Part shown: in pieces, positions 17,384 to 24,970 of the stretch
Position numbering within the stretch: the stretch's first letter is position 1
Layout: the number at the start of each line of letters is the position of its first letter
NCBI RefSeq assembly: GCF_000317515.1
Contig: NC_019738.1
Location: 5,668,001 to 5,732,000 of the forward strand
Length of the DNA stretch: 64,000 nt
From: Allocoleopsis franciscana PCC 7113
Lineage (GTDB): Bacteria; Cyanobacteriota; Cyanobacteriia; Cyanobacteriales; Coleofasciculaceae
Reading direction: 5' to 3'
Notes under the pieces: model-generated
Told to the model about the DNA's origin: nothing
The model's database searches: none
The model's input: only the letters and a program-made list of their open reading frames with translations
Made by a program: the position numbers and the translations under genes

Positions 17384-17983
17384 TCATTGGGATAGCTGAT
17401 ATCTCCTGGCGCACAGGTAGCATCCAGAATTAATTTCCCTTGATTCGGGCTTTCTCTTGTTTCTTGCCTTTCTGAGAGTGAGCTTTTTTTTAGATTCCTC
17501 CTCTGTTTCTTCCTGAATCTTCTTTACCATTCTTTGATTTATTTGATTTACTAAATCAACATTTATCCTTTCTCTAAATCTTACCAAAAGTGAGGCATCA
17601 TAAGGGGCTTCGTTGCTGTAATGCTTTCTCCCTATAAAGTATTGTAAGTAAGGGTTTTCTTTTATTTGTTCTACTGTTTCCCGATCGCTTATTCCTAATC
17701 TTTCTTTGATTATTAATGAACCCAATGCCATCCGAAATGGCAGCGCAGGTGCCCCCATATCAATAGAAAAAATTTTGGCGTATTCCTCTTCAAATTCATC
17801 CCAGGGTATCAGATTTGCCATGATTACCCAACGGTTATCTTGTGATAACTTTCCCTCAAAGGGCAGCTCAAAGTTTTCCGGTGGGGTCGGGCTTGAGGAA
17901 GCTTTTCTGTACATTTTCCCTGCTCTTGGTACAAGGATTTTGTGGGATTCTACCAGATTTCCTGGGAGCTGAACAACTTTCAA
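17384..17983 (-). CDS. IS transposase, upstream frame (N-terminal part)
   Basis: Contains the characteristic N-terminal block of this transposase group (PPENFELPFEGKLSQDNRWV, DMGAPALPFRMALGSLIIKE, ISDRETVEQIKENPYLQYFI). The natural start may be an internal ATG (MYRKASSSPTPPENF). The family-like sequence ends at EESKKKLTL, where an eight-A tract lies. Beyond it the reading frame is nonsense (RKARNKRKPESREINSGC…), while the family sequence continues in the other frame. With seven A's the two parts would be one protein of about 500 residues. Confidence 0.85.
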   Translation of the reverse strand: MKVVQLPGNLVESHKILVPRAGKMYRKASSSPTPPENFELPFEGKLSQDNRWVIMANLIPWDEFEEEYAKIFSIDMGAPALPFRMALGSLIIKERLGISDRETVEQIKENPYLQYFIGRKHYSNEAPYDASLLVRFRERINVDLVNQINQRMVKKIQEETEEESKKKLTLRKARNKRKPESREINSGCYLCARRYQLSQ

Positions 17984-18034
17984 GACCGCTCAAACTATTT
18001 ATAGCTAAGGGTTTCCGGTTTTTACAGCAAACCC

Positions 18035-19289
18035 TATATAAAATTGCCGCAGTCAGGTTGGCACTGCTGAGATTTATCTCGCTCAAGTTGGCTTGACTCA
18101 AATCTGCCTGAAGGAGTTTTGCACTCTGCAAATTTGCCTTAACTAGGTCGGCTCGATATAAAGCTGCTTCACTCAGATCTGTACCACGTAAGTTAGCGCC
18201 AGCTAATTTAGCATTTTGGAGTGAGGCGTTAGGAGCAATAAAATAAGCACCAGCTTTAACAGGATCAAAACCTATGGGAAAGATTGTTTTTTTAGTACAA
18301 AGCGCTTGCTTAAGATTCGCTTCCTGAAGGTTTGCCCCTTCGAGGTTTGCCTCCGATACGTCTGCATCACTAAGATTGGCATGGCTCAGGTCTGCACTGT
18401 TCAGCTTCGCATTCCTTAAATTTGCTCTATTGAGATTTGCCTTTTTAAGCGTTGCCGTCTCTAAGTTGGATTGAGACAAATTGGCTCCACTTAAATTCGC
18501 ATCATCTAAGTTAGCTCCTCTGAGATTCGCATTTTCAAATTGATTATTACTCAAATCTGCTCCTTTTAAGCTAGCACCCATCAGATTAAGGCTGCTCCAA
18601 TTAACATTCCTCAGGTTAGCTCCATTCAGGTTTGCTTTACTTAGGTTGACACCATGATAAGAATGCATCGGTAAATTACTAAGATTGGCTCCAGCTAGGT
18701 TAACACCTGTAAAATCTCTTTCTCTCTCGTTATACCGCCGCCAAAATTCTTCAGCATTGATAGGTGTATTCTGACTTCCTTCCTCATCTGCATAGATTCT
18801 ATTCAGCAGCCACATCATTCTCTCTAGCTTGAATTCCTCATCAGTGAAAGCTCTAGTGAATTCCTCCAGTTGAGCAGTAGCAGTCTCCTCATCTGACTCA
18901 GCTTCAACAACAGCAGCATTCACTTTCTCTTCATCTAAATTGTTCTGTTCAGAGTCAGCATCAGCATTCACTTCGACTTCAACGGGTGTGGCAAGCATTA
19001 CATCTGTTGAGTTGTTGAACCTTATACTCTCATCATTATCAGTCCCAGATGTTACAGCTACGGATTCACTTGATACTAATCCGTTAGTAGATTTGGCACT
19101 ATTTAAGTCATTGCTCAAAGCAGCTTGCTGTTCAAAGCGCTCTTGCAGGTTATTGAATTTCTCAATTAGTTCATCTAACTGGCGTTTAACCCCTACTGCA
19201 TACTTTGCCGTAATATTTTGTCGTTCCTCAATCTGTTCAATCTTTGATATTAGAGACCCTAAATTTCTATCTGAGTCAACCATATTCAT
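18035..19289 (-). pseudogene. Pentapeptide-repeat protein, N-terminal part (split by IS)
   Basis: Starts MNMVDSDRNLGSLISKIEQI. Residues about 1-60 are a coiled coil, followed by an acidic Ser/Asp/Glu-rich spacer to about residue 180. From about residue 190 runs a long right-handed beta-helix of pentapeptides (LAGANLSNLPM, LSKANLNGANLRNVNWSSLN, …). One break (CTKKTIFPIGFDPVKAGAYF) is the usual non-pentapeptide insertion of such proteins. The family sequence ends LTAAILYR at the IS border; codons beyond it run into IS sequence. It starts 24 bp after the FHA gene on the same strand, so the two are probably co-transcribed. The coiled coil plus beta-helix suggests a scaffold role; no enzyme domain is present. 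Confidence 0.87.
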
Positions 19290-19313
19290 TTCTCGCTAAG
19301 TTTGCTAATATAT

Positions 19314-20078
19314 TTAATTTCTGAAAATCTTTTTAAGGTCAAACAGGTTGTAATTCAAAATCTTCCCAGCGGTAAATAACTGATATCCAGCAGAAATTGC
19401 GCCAAACGCCAGGAGAAAAGACAGAAGAGTCATTGACTGCAAAACAATGCCACCGCTAGCAAAAGCCATCACAACACCTACCGTGATTAAAATCCATCCC
19501 AGGTTCCGATTGGCACGACCATAAGTTAAGGTCAAAACTCCGGCTATGACTAACAGAACAGAACCCATCGCTGGAAGATACATAATTGAAAACGTACCCA
19601 AAACAACGCTGGAACTCAAAAAGGCAAGTCCGCCAAGCATGAGAGCTAAGCCAATAAACTTGGTAAAAAAATCTACATGCTCTGCTTCTTCCTTTTCTGC
19701 CTTGCTGGTAACAGGAGGAATAGTCTTCGAGAGTTGAAACAAAAAGGTTACCTGGTTGTCTTTGCCGAGGTCTATCCTGTCTCCTAGCTTTAGCTGATGC
19801 TGAGTTAGAGGTCTCAACAGTGAATCATTGAGATAGGTTCCGTTAGCACTCCCCAAATCTTCAATCAAGTAAGTGTTTCCCTGTACCAGGATATGGGCGT
19901 GAATTCTGGAAACAACGTCTGAGTTAGGAAAGTTTGAAACATCAATATCAGGAGGGATACATTCATTCGCCTTACCAATATGAATCACAGAAAGATGTAG
20001 CGGCAAGTCGATGTAAGTATTGGTTTGAACGTGAAGCAGTTTTGCTAGCTGTCCTGTGTGTACTCGTGTAGCTTCCAT
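19314..20078 (-). CDS. FHA-domain membrane protein
   Basis: 254 residues. Residues about 25-115 are an N-terminal forkhead-associated domain with the phosphothreonine-binding signature: IGK, then DVVSRIHAHILVQGNTYLIE and DLGSANGTYLNDSLL (Ser-Arg-x-His and the NGT loop). A short linker leads to four hydrophobic segments (about 145-165, 168-190, 195-215, 218-240), so the FHA domain is membrane-tethered on the cytoplasmic side. FHA domains read Ser/Thr-kinase phosphorylation; a cyanobacterial STPK lies 18 kb away. It is first in a likely two-gene unit with the split pentapeptide gene. Signalling partners are not known. Confidence 0.87.
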   Translation of the reverse strand: MEATRVHTGQLAKLLHVQTNTYIDLPLHLSVIHIGKANECIPPDIDVSNFPNSDVVSRIHAHILVQGNTYLIEDLGSANGTYLNDSLLRPLTQHQLKLGDRIDLGKDNQVTFLFQLSKTIPPVTSKAEKEEAEHVDFFTKFIGLALMLGGLAFLSSSVVLGTFSIMYLPAMGSVLLVIAGVLTLTYGRANRNLGWILITVGVVMAFASGGIVLQSMTLLSFLLAFGAISAGYQLFTAGKILNYNLFDLKKIFRN

Positions 20079-20144
20079 GGTTAGATGTTCTGGTAAATTC
20101 CTGCTCTTAGTATTTAGAACAGCGGCGTGTTTGCGCGATGGGAT

Positions 20145-20200
20145 AAATACGGAAAAATTTTTTAGGTGGCGACAACTATCCGTATTTCATCCGTATTTCA
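20145..20200. promoter_or_regulatory. Repeated TCCGTATTTCA motif upstream of ftrC
   Basis: TCCGTATTTCA occurs twice in direct tandem (20179-20189 and 20190-20200), and an inverted copy of nine bases (AAATACGGA) lies at 20145-20153. The array sits between the divergent FHA and ftrC genes, about 100 bp before the ftrC start. A possible -10 box TACAAT lies at about 20261. It looks like a regulator binding site; the regulator is unknown. Confidence 0.45.
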
Positions 20201-20300
20201 ACGGAGAGCTTGTACCACCCCTTGGTTCGACGTAGCTACTGTTGGGTAAAAGCAGTGCGTTACAATGCAAAAAAATTGTTTACCTGCCGAACCTGACTAA

Positions 20301-20666
20301 ATGAGCACTTCACCAGCCAATAATCTCTCCAGTGACAAAAACTTAGATGCAATGAGGCATTTTTCGGAAACCTATGCCAAGCGTACAGGTACTTACTTCT
20401 GTGTTGACCCTTCCGTGACGGCTGTGGTGATTGAAGGACTCGCCAAACATAAAGATGAGCTTGGCTCTCCCTTGTGTCCCTGCCGTCACTATGAAGACAA
20501 ACAAGCCGAAGTCAAAGCCGCCTATTGGAACTGTCCTTGTATCCCCATGCGTGAGCGCAAAGACTGCCACTGTATGCTGTTCTTGACGCCGGATAACGAC
20601 TTTGCTGGTGACAAGCAAGAGATTAGCCTAGAAGAAATTTACACGGTGCGAGAAAGCATGGGCTAA
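20301..20666 (+). CDS. ftrC: Ferredoxin-thioredoxin reductase, catalytic beta subunit
   Basis: Passes electrons from photosystem-I-reduced ferredoxin to thioredoxin, linking light to enzyme redox control. The 121-residue protein has the full cysteine pattern for the [4Fe-4S] cluster and adjacent redox disulfide: YFCVDP, PLCPCRHYEDK, WNCPCIPMRE and KDCHCMLFL. These motifs are characteristic of FtrC. The start is ATG 20301 (MSTSPANNLSSDKNLDAMRH). It is a single-gene unit; the variable alpha subunit is not in the window. A hairpin follows the stop codon. Confidence 0.97.
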   Translation: MSTSPANNLSSDKNLDAMRHFSETYAKRTGTYFCVDPSVTAVVIEGLAKHKDELGSPLCPCRHYEDKQAEVKAAYWNCPCIPMRERKDCHCMLFLTPDNDFAGDKQEISLEEIYTVRESMG

Positions 20667-20692
20667 CTTTACTTTGCATGTTTCAGGCTCAA

Positions 20693-20713
20693 TCCCCTGG
20701 TGCATCCAGGGGA
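20693..20713 (+). terminator. Stem-loop after ftrC
   Basis: TCCCCTGG and CCAGGGGA pair perfectly around TGCAT, 27 bp after the ftrC stop. No T-run follows, so termination efficiency is uncertain. Confidence 0.5.
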
Positions 20714-20764
20714 GTTCACTCAGCCATCGGCAATCGCCCATCCACAATCCCCATCTAAAACCCC

Positions 20765-21250
20765 ATGACACCTGTCGCACAACCCTCTTCATTCCCCCCT
20801 TCAAGAGGGGATAGCAGCGGCTCGAATGTTTTTCCTGAAGAATTTTGGCAGGGTGTTGAGCAATTTAACCAACAGGAATATTACGCCTGTCACGACACTC
20901 TAGAGGCATTGTGGATAGAAGCGGTTGAGCCGCAAAAGCGATTTTACCAAGGGGTTTTGCAAATTGCCGTTGCCTGCCATCATCTCTTCAATCTCAACTG
21001 GCGCGGTGCTGTGATTTTGTTGGGCGAGGGGCTGGGACGCCTCAGAGATTACCAACCTGACTACGAAGGAATTGATATCACAAGTTTAATGATCCAGAGT
21101 GCGGAACTTTTGCAGGCACTACAGGAGTCTGGCTTAGAACAAGTGGCTGATTTTGTCAAGCACCTAGAGGAAGAACTGACAAGTGGTGCGAACCCAGCCA
21201 GTGAAGCCGCGATCGCTCGGTTGCCAAAAATTAAGCGAGTTGAGTCCTGA
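20765..21250 (+). CDS. DUF309 domain-containing protein
   Basis: 161 residues. The core EEFWQGVEQFNQQEYYACHD and TLEALWIEAVEPQKRFYQGV carries the DUF309 signature (an Asn/Glu-x-x-Y-x-x-H-D-x-L-E-x-x-W pattern), followed by QIAVACHHL. The family is a small all-helical domain of unknown biochemical role, cytosolic. The N-terminal extension SSFPPSRGDSSGS is low complexity and encoded by a C-tract/G-tract palindrome (CCCCCCTTCAAGAGGGG) of the kind found inside tlyA and the kinase gene. Lone gene about 100 bp after ftrC. Confidence 0.85.
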   Translation: MTPVAQPSSFPPSRGDSSGSNVFPEEFWQGVEQFNQQEYYACHDTLEALWIEAVEPQKRFYQGVLQIAVACHHLFNLNWRGAVILLGEGLGRLRDYQPDYEGIDITSLMIQSAELLQALQESGLEQVADFVKHLEEELTSGANPASEAAIARLPKIKRVES

Positions 21251-21585
21251 ATCCCTGTGTAAGTTGAAAGTAAACTGGTTAGTCGCAAAGCCAGCTAGTA
21301 CAAGAAGGCAGAAGGCAGGAGGCAGAAGGCAGAAGGAAAGAAAGTTTGTACAGTAAGCTTTTTAACCTTTTTCAACTGGATAGTTATTTCCGCCATGCTG
21401 CACTAGAACCTTCAACCCTTAGCAGCGAAACTTCCAGACATGTCTGGTCGTCAAGAGATTTATCGCCTTTTCTAACAGGAAGCATTCTTGAACCCACTAA
21501 CTAGATGGCGTGGGCTTTCTTACTGGATTTCTGTAAACTAGGCACAGCAGCATCACATCTTTGACCTCAGTTACCCGTACAACCT
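21251..21585. other. Intergenic region with MITE-like element
   Basis: About 335 bp between DUF309 and lptA. It is largely occupied by the short repeat element at 21295-21406. The rest (21407-21585) holds CTTCAACCCTTAG-type repeat debris and presumably the lptA promoter; no gene is seen. Confidence 0.5.
21295..21406 (-). repeat. MITE-like element, copy 1 (112 bp)
   Basis: Bounded by CTAGTACA at the left and TGCACTAG at the right (imperfect terminal inverted repeats). Read on the minus strand it contains GTTGAAAAAGGTTAAAAAGC and TTACTGTACAAA, then a run of CTTCTGC-type heptamers. The plus strand shows AGAAGGC repeated about five times. The same arrangement recurs on the plus strand at 56035-56170. 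It encodes nothing. Confidence 0.7.
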
Positions 21586-22059
21586 ATGAAGCCTTCTTTT
21601 CGACTCTCTGACAGCTTGAGGCGACGCTTAGGTTTAGTGGTCTTGCTTCCAGCTACCTGCCTCGGAGCGATCGCCATTCCCACTCACCTACAAAACGCCC
21701 AAGCTCAAACCGGTGATGGTCGTGCCATCACCATCCGTTCCGATGTCCAAGAAGCTGACCGAACCACCGAAGTCATTACGGCACGGGGTAACGTCCAAAT
21801 CGACTACCCAGCCCGACAAATTCAGGCAACCGCCGCCCAAGCCCAATTCTTCAATCGCGAACGTCGCATCGTCCTCAGTGGCAACGTGTACGTTTTGCAA
21901 AATGGTAATAGTATGCGAGGCGAGACCATCACCTATTTGATTGATGAGGGTCGTTTTATCGCGCTGCCAAAAAGCAACCGACAAGTAGAATCCACATACA
22001 TTTTGTCTGACCCCGACTCTCCTGGATCACCATCCGCGACTTCTCCCAAACCCCGATAA
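21586..22059 (+). CDS. lptA: LptA/OstA-like periplasmic LPS-transport protein
   Basis: 157 residues. The N-terminal signal peptide (basic RRR, hydrophobic LGLVVLLPATCLGAIAI) has a likely cleavage after NAQAQ. The mature part is one OstA/LptA beta-jellyroll: ITIRSDVQEADRTTEVITAR, GNVQIDYPARQIQATAAQAQ, IVLSGNVYVLQNGNSMRGET. LptA bridges the periplasm and hands lipopolysaccharide from the inner-membrane extractor to the outer membrane. Directly followed on the same strand by an lptB-type ATPase, with an LptF/G permease further on, which supports the call. Confidence 0.88.
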   Translation: MKPSFRLSDSLRRRLGLVVLLPATCLGAIAIPTHLQNAQAQTGDGRAITIRSDVQEADRTTEVITARGNVQIDYPARQIQATAAQAQFFNRERRIVLSGNVYVLQNGNSMRGETITYLIDEGRFIALPKSNRQVESTYILSDPDSPGSPSATSPKPR

Positions 22060-22104
22060 TACTCAAGACACCTGTCAGCAAGCCAGCGTCTAGGCGGTAA
22101 AAGG

Positions 22105-22197
22105 GTTGAAGGTTAGAACGTTAAAAGTTGAAGGTTAGAACGTTAAACGTTCAAAGTAAGCAAGATCACCTTCAACCGGATAACCTTCAACCGGATA
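22105..22197. repeat. Short tandem repeats between lptA and lptB
   Basis: A 22-bp unit beginning GTTGAAGGTTAGAACGTTAA occurs twice (22105-22126, 22127-22148). Then ACCTTCAACCGGATA occurs twice (22168-22182, 22183-22197). The two repeat types carry GTTGAAGGT and its complement ACCTTCAAC, so the transcript could fold. Such GTTGAAG repeats are frequent in filamentous cyanobacterial spacers. Confidence 0.75.
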
Positions 22198-22224
22198 GCC
22201 TCCAACCCCTAAGAGGTGAAATCA

Positions 22225-22953
22225 TTGAAAATCCTTCTCGAAAATATTCATAAATCTTATGGCAATCGGGCAATTGTTAAACGTGTCAACCTTTCAGTAG
22301 CCCAAGGGGAAATCGTCGGGCTACTCGGTCCCAATGGTGCGGGAAAAACCACAACCTTTTACATCGCAATCGGTTTAGAAAAACCGAACCAGGGGACAGT
22401 TTGGCTCGATAATGTGGACATCACGGCCTTGTCCATCAACCAACGGGCACATTTAGGAATTGGCTATCTAGCTCAGGAAGCGAGTATTTTCCGTCACCTC
22501 AGTGTCTACGACAATATTAAACTCGTACTAGAGCAAACTGGTGTGCCTCGTCACGAGTGGCGCTGGCGGCTACGTAACCTGCTCAGTGAGTTTCGCCTGG
22601 AAAAAGTTGCCCATACTCTAGGGAATCAAGTCTCTGGAGGAGAACGGCGTCGCACCGAACTGGCAAGAGCCTTAGCCGCAGGTATGGAAGGCCCAAAATT
22701 TTTGTTTTTGGATGAACCCTTTGCCGGGGTTGACCCCATTGCCGTGTCGGAGATACAAAAAATGGTAGCGGGATTGCGCGATCGCCAAATGGGTATTTTG
22801 ATTACCGACCACAACGTTCGAGAAACCCTGGCGATTACCGACCGAGCTTACATTATGAGGGATGGACAAATCTTGGCGGCAGGTAATACCGAAGAACTAT
22901 ACGCCAACCCCTTAGTGCGGCAGTACTATCTCGGCGATGAATTTCAACGATAG
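22225..22953 (+). CDS. lptB: LPS export ABC transporter ATPase LptB
   Basis: ATPase that powers extraction of lipopolysaccharide from the inner membrane. TTG 22225 (MKILLENIHKSYGNR) is preferred: AAGAGG lies eight bases upstream and homologues start MKI-LENIHKSYG. GTG 22216 is the alternative. Walker A is GPNGAGKTT, the Q-loop follows in GIGYLAQEASIFRHLSV, the signature is VSGGERRRTELARALA, Walker B is FLFLDEPFAGVDP, and the switch His is in LITDHNVRETL. The YLAQEASIFR and DHNVRETL blocks are specific for LptB. Its permease is probably the LptF/G-like gene at 26746. Confidence 0.93.
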   Translation: MKILLENIHKSYGNRAIVKRVNLSVAQGEIVGLLGPNGAGKTTTFYIAIGLEKPNQGTVWLDNVDITALSINQRAHLGIGYLAQEASIFRHLSVYDNIKLVLEQTGVPRHEWRWRLRNLLSEFRLEKVAHTLGNQVSGGERRRTELARALAAGMEGPKFLFLDEPFAGVDPIAVSEIQKMVAGLRDRQMGILITDHNVRETLAITDRAYIMRDGQILAAGNTEELYANPLVRQYYLGDEFQR

Positions 22954-23113
22954 AGTATTGAGATTTTATCCTATATCATTCATAGGTTTGACATAATTGG
23001 CTGACTTGGTTTTTTCCAGTAAGCCGTAAACTTCTATGTGAATTGTTTGTGTCCATAGCCTGGTGGTCTACTGGTGTACGAGTAAGACTGACCCCTTGAT
23101 TCTCCTAGATTCC

Positions 23114-24970
23114 ATGAAATTAAGTTTTAATCGCCTGATTACACAAGGTTTAAAAACCTGGGAGCGTCATCCAGCCATCCCATGGGTGCTGTCAATGGCG
23201 TGGATACTGTTAATTAGCTCCCTCGCCTTCTTTTGGAACTTGGGCAACACTGGCTTATTGGATGAAACAGAGCCATTGTTTGTGGAAGCCTCTCGACAAA
23301 TGACCATAACGGGGGATTGGATTACTCCTTACTTCAACGGAGTGACTCGGTTTGATAAGCCGCCACTGATTTATTGGTTTCAGGCGATTAGCTTTCTCAC
23401 CTTCGGCACCCACGAATTCGCCGCCCGACTCCCTTCCGCACTGGCAGGCTTAGCACTGACGGGTTTTTGCTTCTACACCCTACGCTATTTTGGCATTCCT
23501 GAACAGGGCTGGAGACAAGGGACAAGGGACTGGGAACAAACAGGACAAGCAGAACAAAAAGACAAGGACGTAGAATCAGTCCCCCCCTCCCAATGGCAAT
23601 CCTGGCTAGTCGCCAGCCTAGGAGCCGCAATGGTAGCCTTAAACCCCCTCACGCTGTTTTTTGGGCGCACAGGCTACTCCGATATGCTACTGAGCTTATG
23701 TTTCTCAGGGACGCTGTTCGCCTTCTTTTTGGGCTATGCTCAACCGGAACAACGCAAGGTGCAGGAACGTTGGTATTTGGCCTTCTACGTCCTGAGTGCT
23801 TTGGCGGTATTAACCAAGGGTCCTGTGGGAGTGGTTCTACCCGGATTGATTATCCTTGCCTTCCTGCTTTATGTGGGCCGACTCAGGGAAATCCTGGGAG
23901 AAATACGACCCGTGCGCGGGGGTTTAATTTTTCTGGCAATCACCCTGCCCTGGTTTATTCTGGTGACGTTGCATAACGGCGAGGCTTACATTAACTCGTT
24001 TTTTGGATATCACAATTTTGAACGCTTCACCAGTGTCGTCAATGAGCATGGGGGGCCTTGGTACCAACAAATCTTGGTCATGTTCCTTGGCTTTATGCCT
24101 TGGTCTGTTGCTTTACCCGCCGCCATTGCTCAATTTAAAGTGTTCCAGCGACAGCGTTGGCAAAAATCGCCGCGTTCCACCCATCTAGGATTATTTGCCC
24201 TATTTTGGTTCCTGATTGTTTTAGGCTTTTTTACGGTCGCCGTCACTAAATACTTCAGCTACACCCTGCCGTTAATGCCAGCCGCCGCAATTCTGGTGGC
24301 ACTTTGGTGGAGCGATCGCATTGTCCAGGGGCAAATTTTTCATCAGACTGGCAATCATCTCAAACTCACGAGTCTCTTGAGTATTGTGATTTTTTTAGCT
24401 TTAGCCGGGGCAACTTACTACTGTCCCAACTGGCTCAATGATGACCCCTCCATGCCGAATCTGGGAGTCTTAATCGACCAATACCATTTAAATGTGGTTG
24501 GTGCAGTGATTTGGGGAGCTAGTGCGATCGCAGGAATCATTTTACTCCTACGCCGTCAAGCCTACTGGCTCTGGGGAGTCAGCTTTTTGGGATTTGTAAC
24601 CTTCTTAATGTTTGTCATCCTACCCGCCTTAGGCATCGTAGATATGGAACGCCAACTACCTTTGCGCCAAATGGCTGAGGCGGCGGTGGAGGTGAAAGCA
24701 CCCGGTGAAAAGCTGATGATGATTACAGAGGGATTTGAAAAGCCCAGTTTGGTTTTCTATACAAAACAACAGGTGACTTTTGTGCATGACTCTTCTCAAG
24801 CCATCTCCCAAATCAAGAAGGTTGAACAAAAATGGAATACTAACTCTGTACTGTTAGTCGTCACCGACAAATCTTTAAAGAATAGCGGCTTAAAACCGAA
24901 CCAGTACCAAGAGATTCGTCAAGCTGGAATTTATCAGTTAATCCGTGTACCCAGGGCAGAGGTTCTCTAA
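23114..24970 (+). CDS. Glycosyltransferase family 39-like membrane protein (ArnT/PMT type)
   Basis: GT-C-fold enzyme that uses a polyprenyl-phosphate sugar to glycosylate lipid or protein on the periplasmic side. ATG 23114 (MKLSFNRLITQGLKTW) is chosen over an upstream GTG at 23063. The first luminal loop carries the acidic GT-C motif (LLDETEPLFVEASRQMTITG) and DKPPLIYWFQ, as in ArnT. There are about a dozen membrane segments. A hydrophilic loop rich in Gln and Lys (QTGQAEQKDKDVESVPP) interrupts segments around residue 150. The C-terminal 100 residues are soluble. Its stop overlaps the start of the next glycosyltransferase (TAATG), so the pair is translationally coupled. Confidence 0.88.
   Translation: MKLSFNRLITQGLKTWERHPAIPWVLSMAWILLISSLAFFWNLGNTGLLDETEPLFVEASRQMTITGDWITPYFNGVTRFDKPPLIYWFQAISFLTFGTHEFAARLPSALAGLALTGFCFYTLRYFGIPEQGWRQGTRDWEQTGQAEQKDKDVESVPPSQWQSWLVASLGAAMVALNPLTLFFGRTGYSDMLLSLCFSGTLFAFFLGYAQPEQRKVQERWYLAFYVLSALAVLTKGPVGVVLPGLIILAFLLYVGRLREILGEIRPVRGGLIFLAITLPWFILVTLHNGEAYINSFFGYHNFERFTSVVNEHGGPWYQQILVMFLGFMPWSVALPAAIAQFKVFQRQRWQKSPRSTHLGLFALFWFLIVLGFFTVAVTKYFSYTLPLMPAAAILVALWWSDRIVQGQIFHQTGNHLKLTSLLSIVIFLALAGATYYCPNWLNDDPSMPNLGVLIDQYHLNVVGAVIWGASAIAGIILLLRRQAYWLWGVSFLGFVTFLMFVILPALGIVDMERQLPLRQMAEAAVEVKAPGEKLMMITEGFEKPSLVFYTKQQVTFVHDSSQAISQIKKVEQKWNTNSVLLVVTDKSLKNSGLKPNQYQEIRQAGIYQLIRVPRAEVL

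Larger units (their letters stand above)
16365..18034 (-). mobile_element. IS5-type insertion sequence, 1670 bp, inside the pentapeptide gene
   Basis: Ends are imperfect inverted repeats: the left end GGGCTTGCTGAATAAGTCGG matches the right end read inward, GGGTTTGCTGTAAAAACCGG. It is flanked by TATATA on both sides (16359-16364 and 18035-18040), the likely target duplication; one more base could belong to the duplication. Transposase is encoded on the minus strand in two frames. The conserved ends and flank repeats point to a recent insertion. Assignment to IS5 or a close relative rests on the transposase sequence. Confidence 0.88.
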
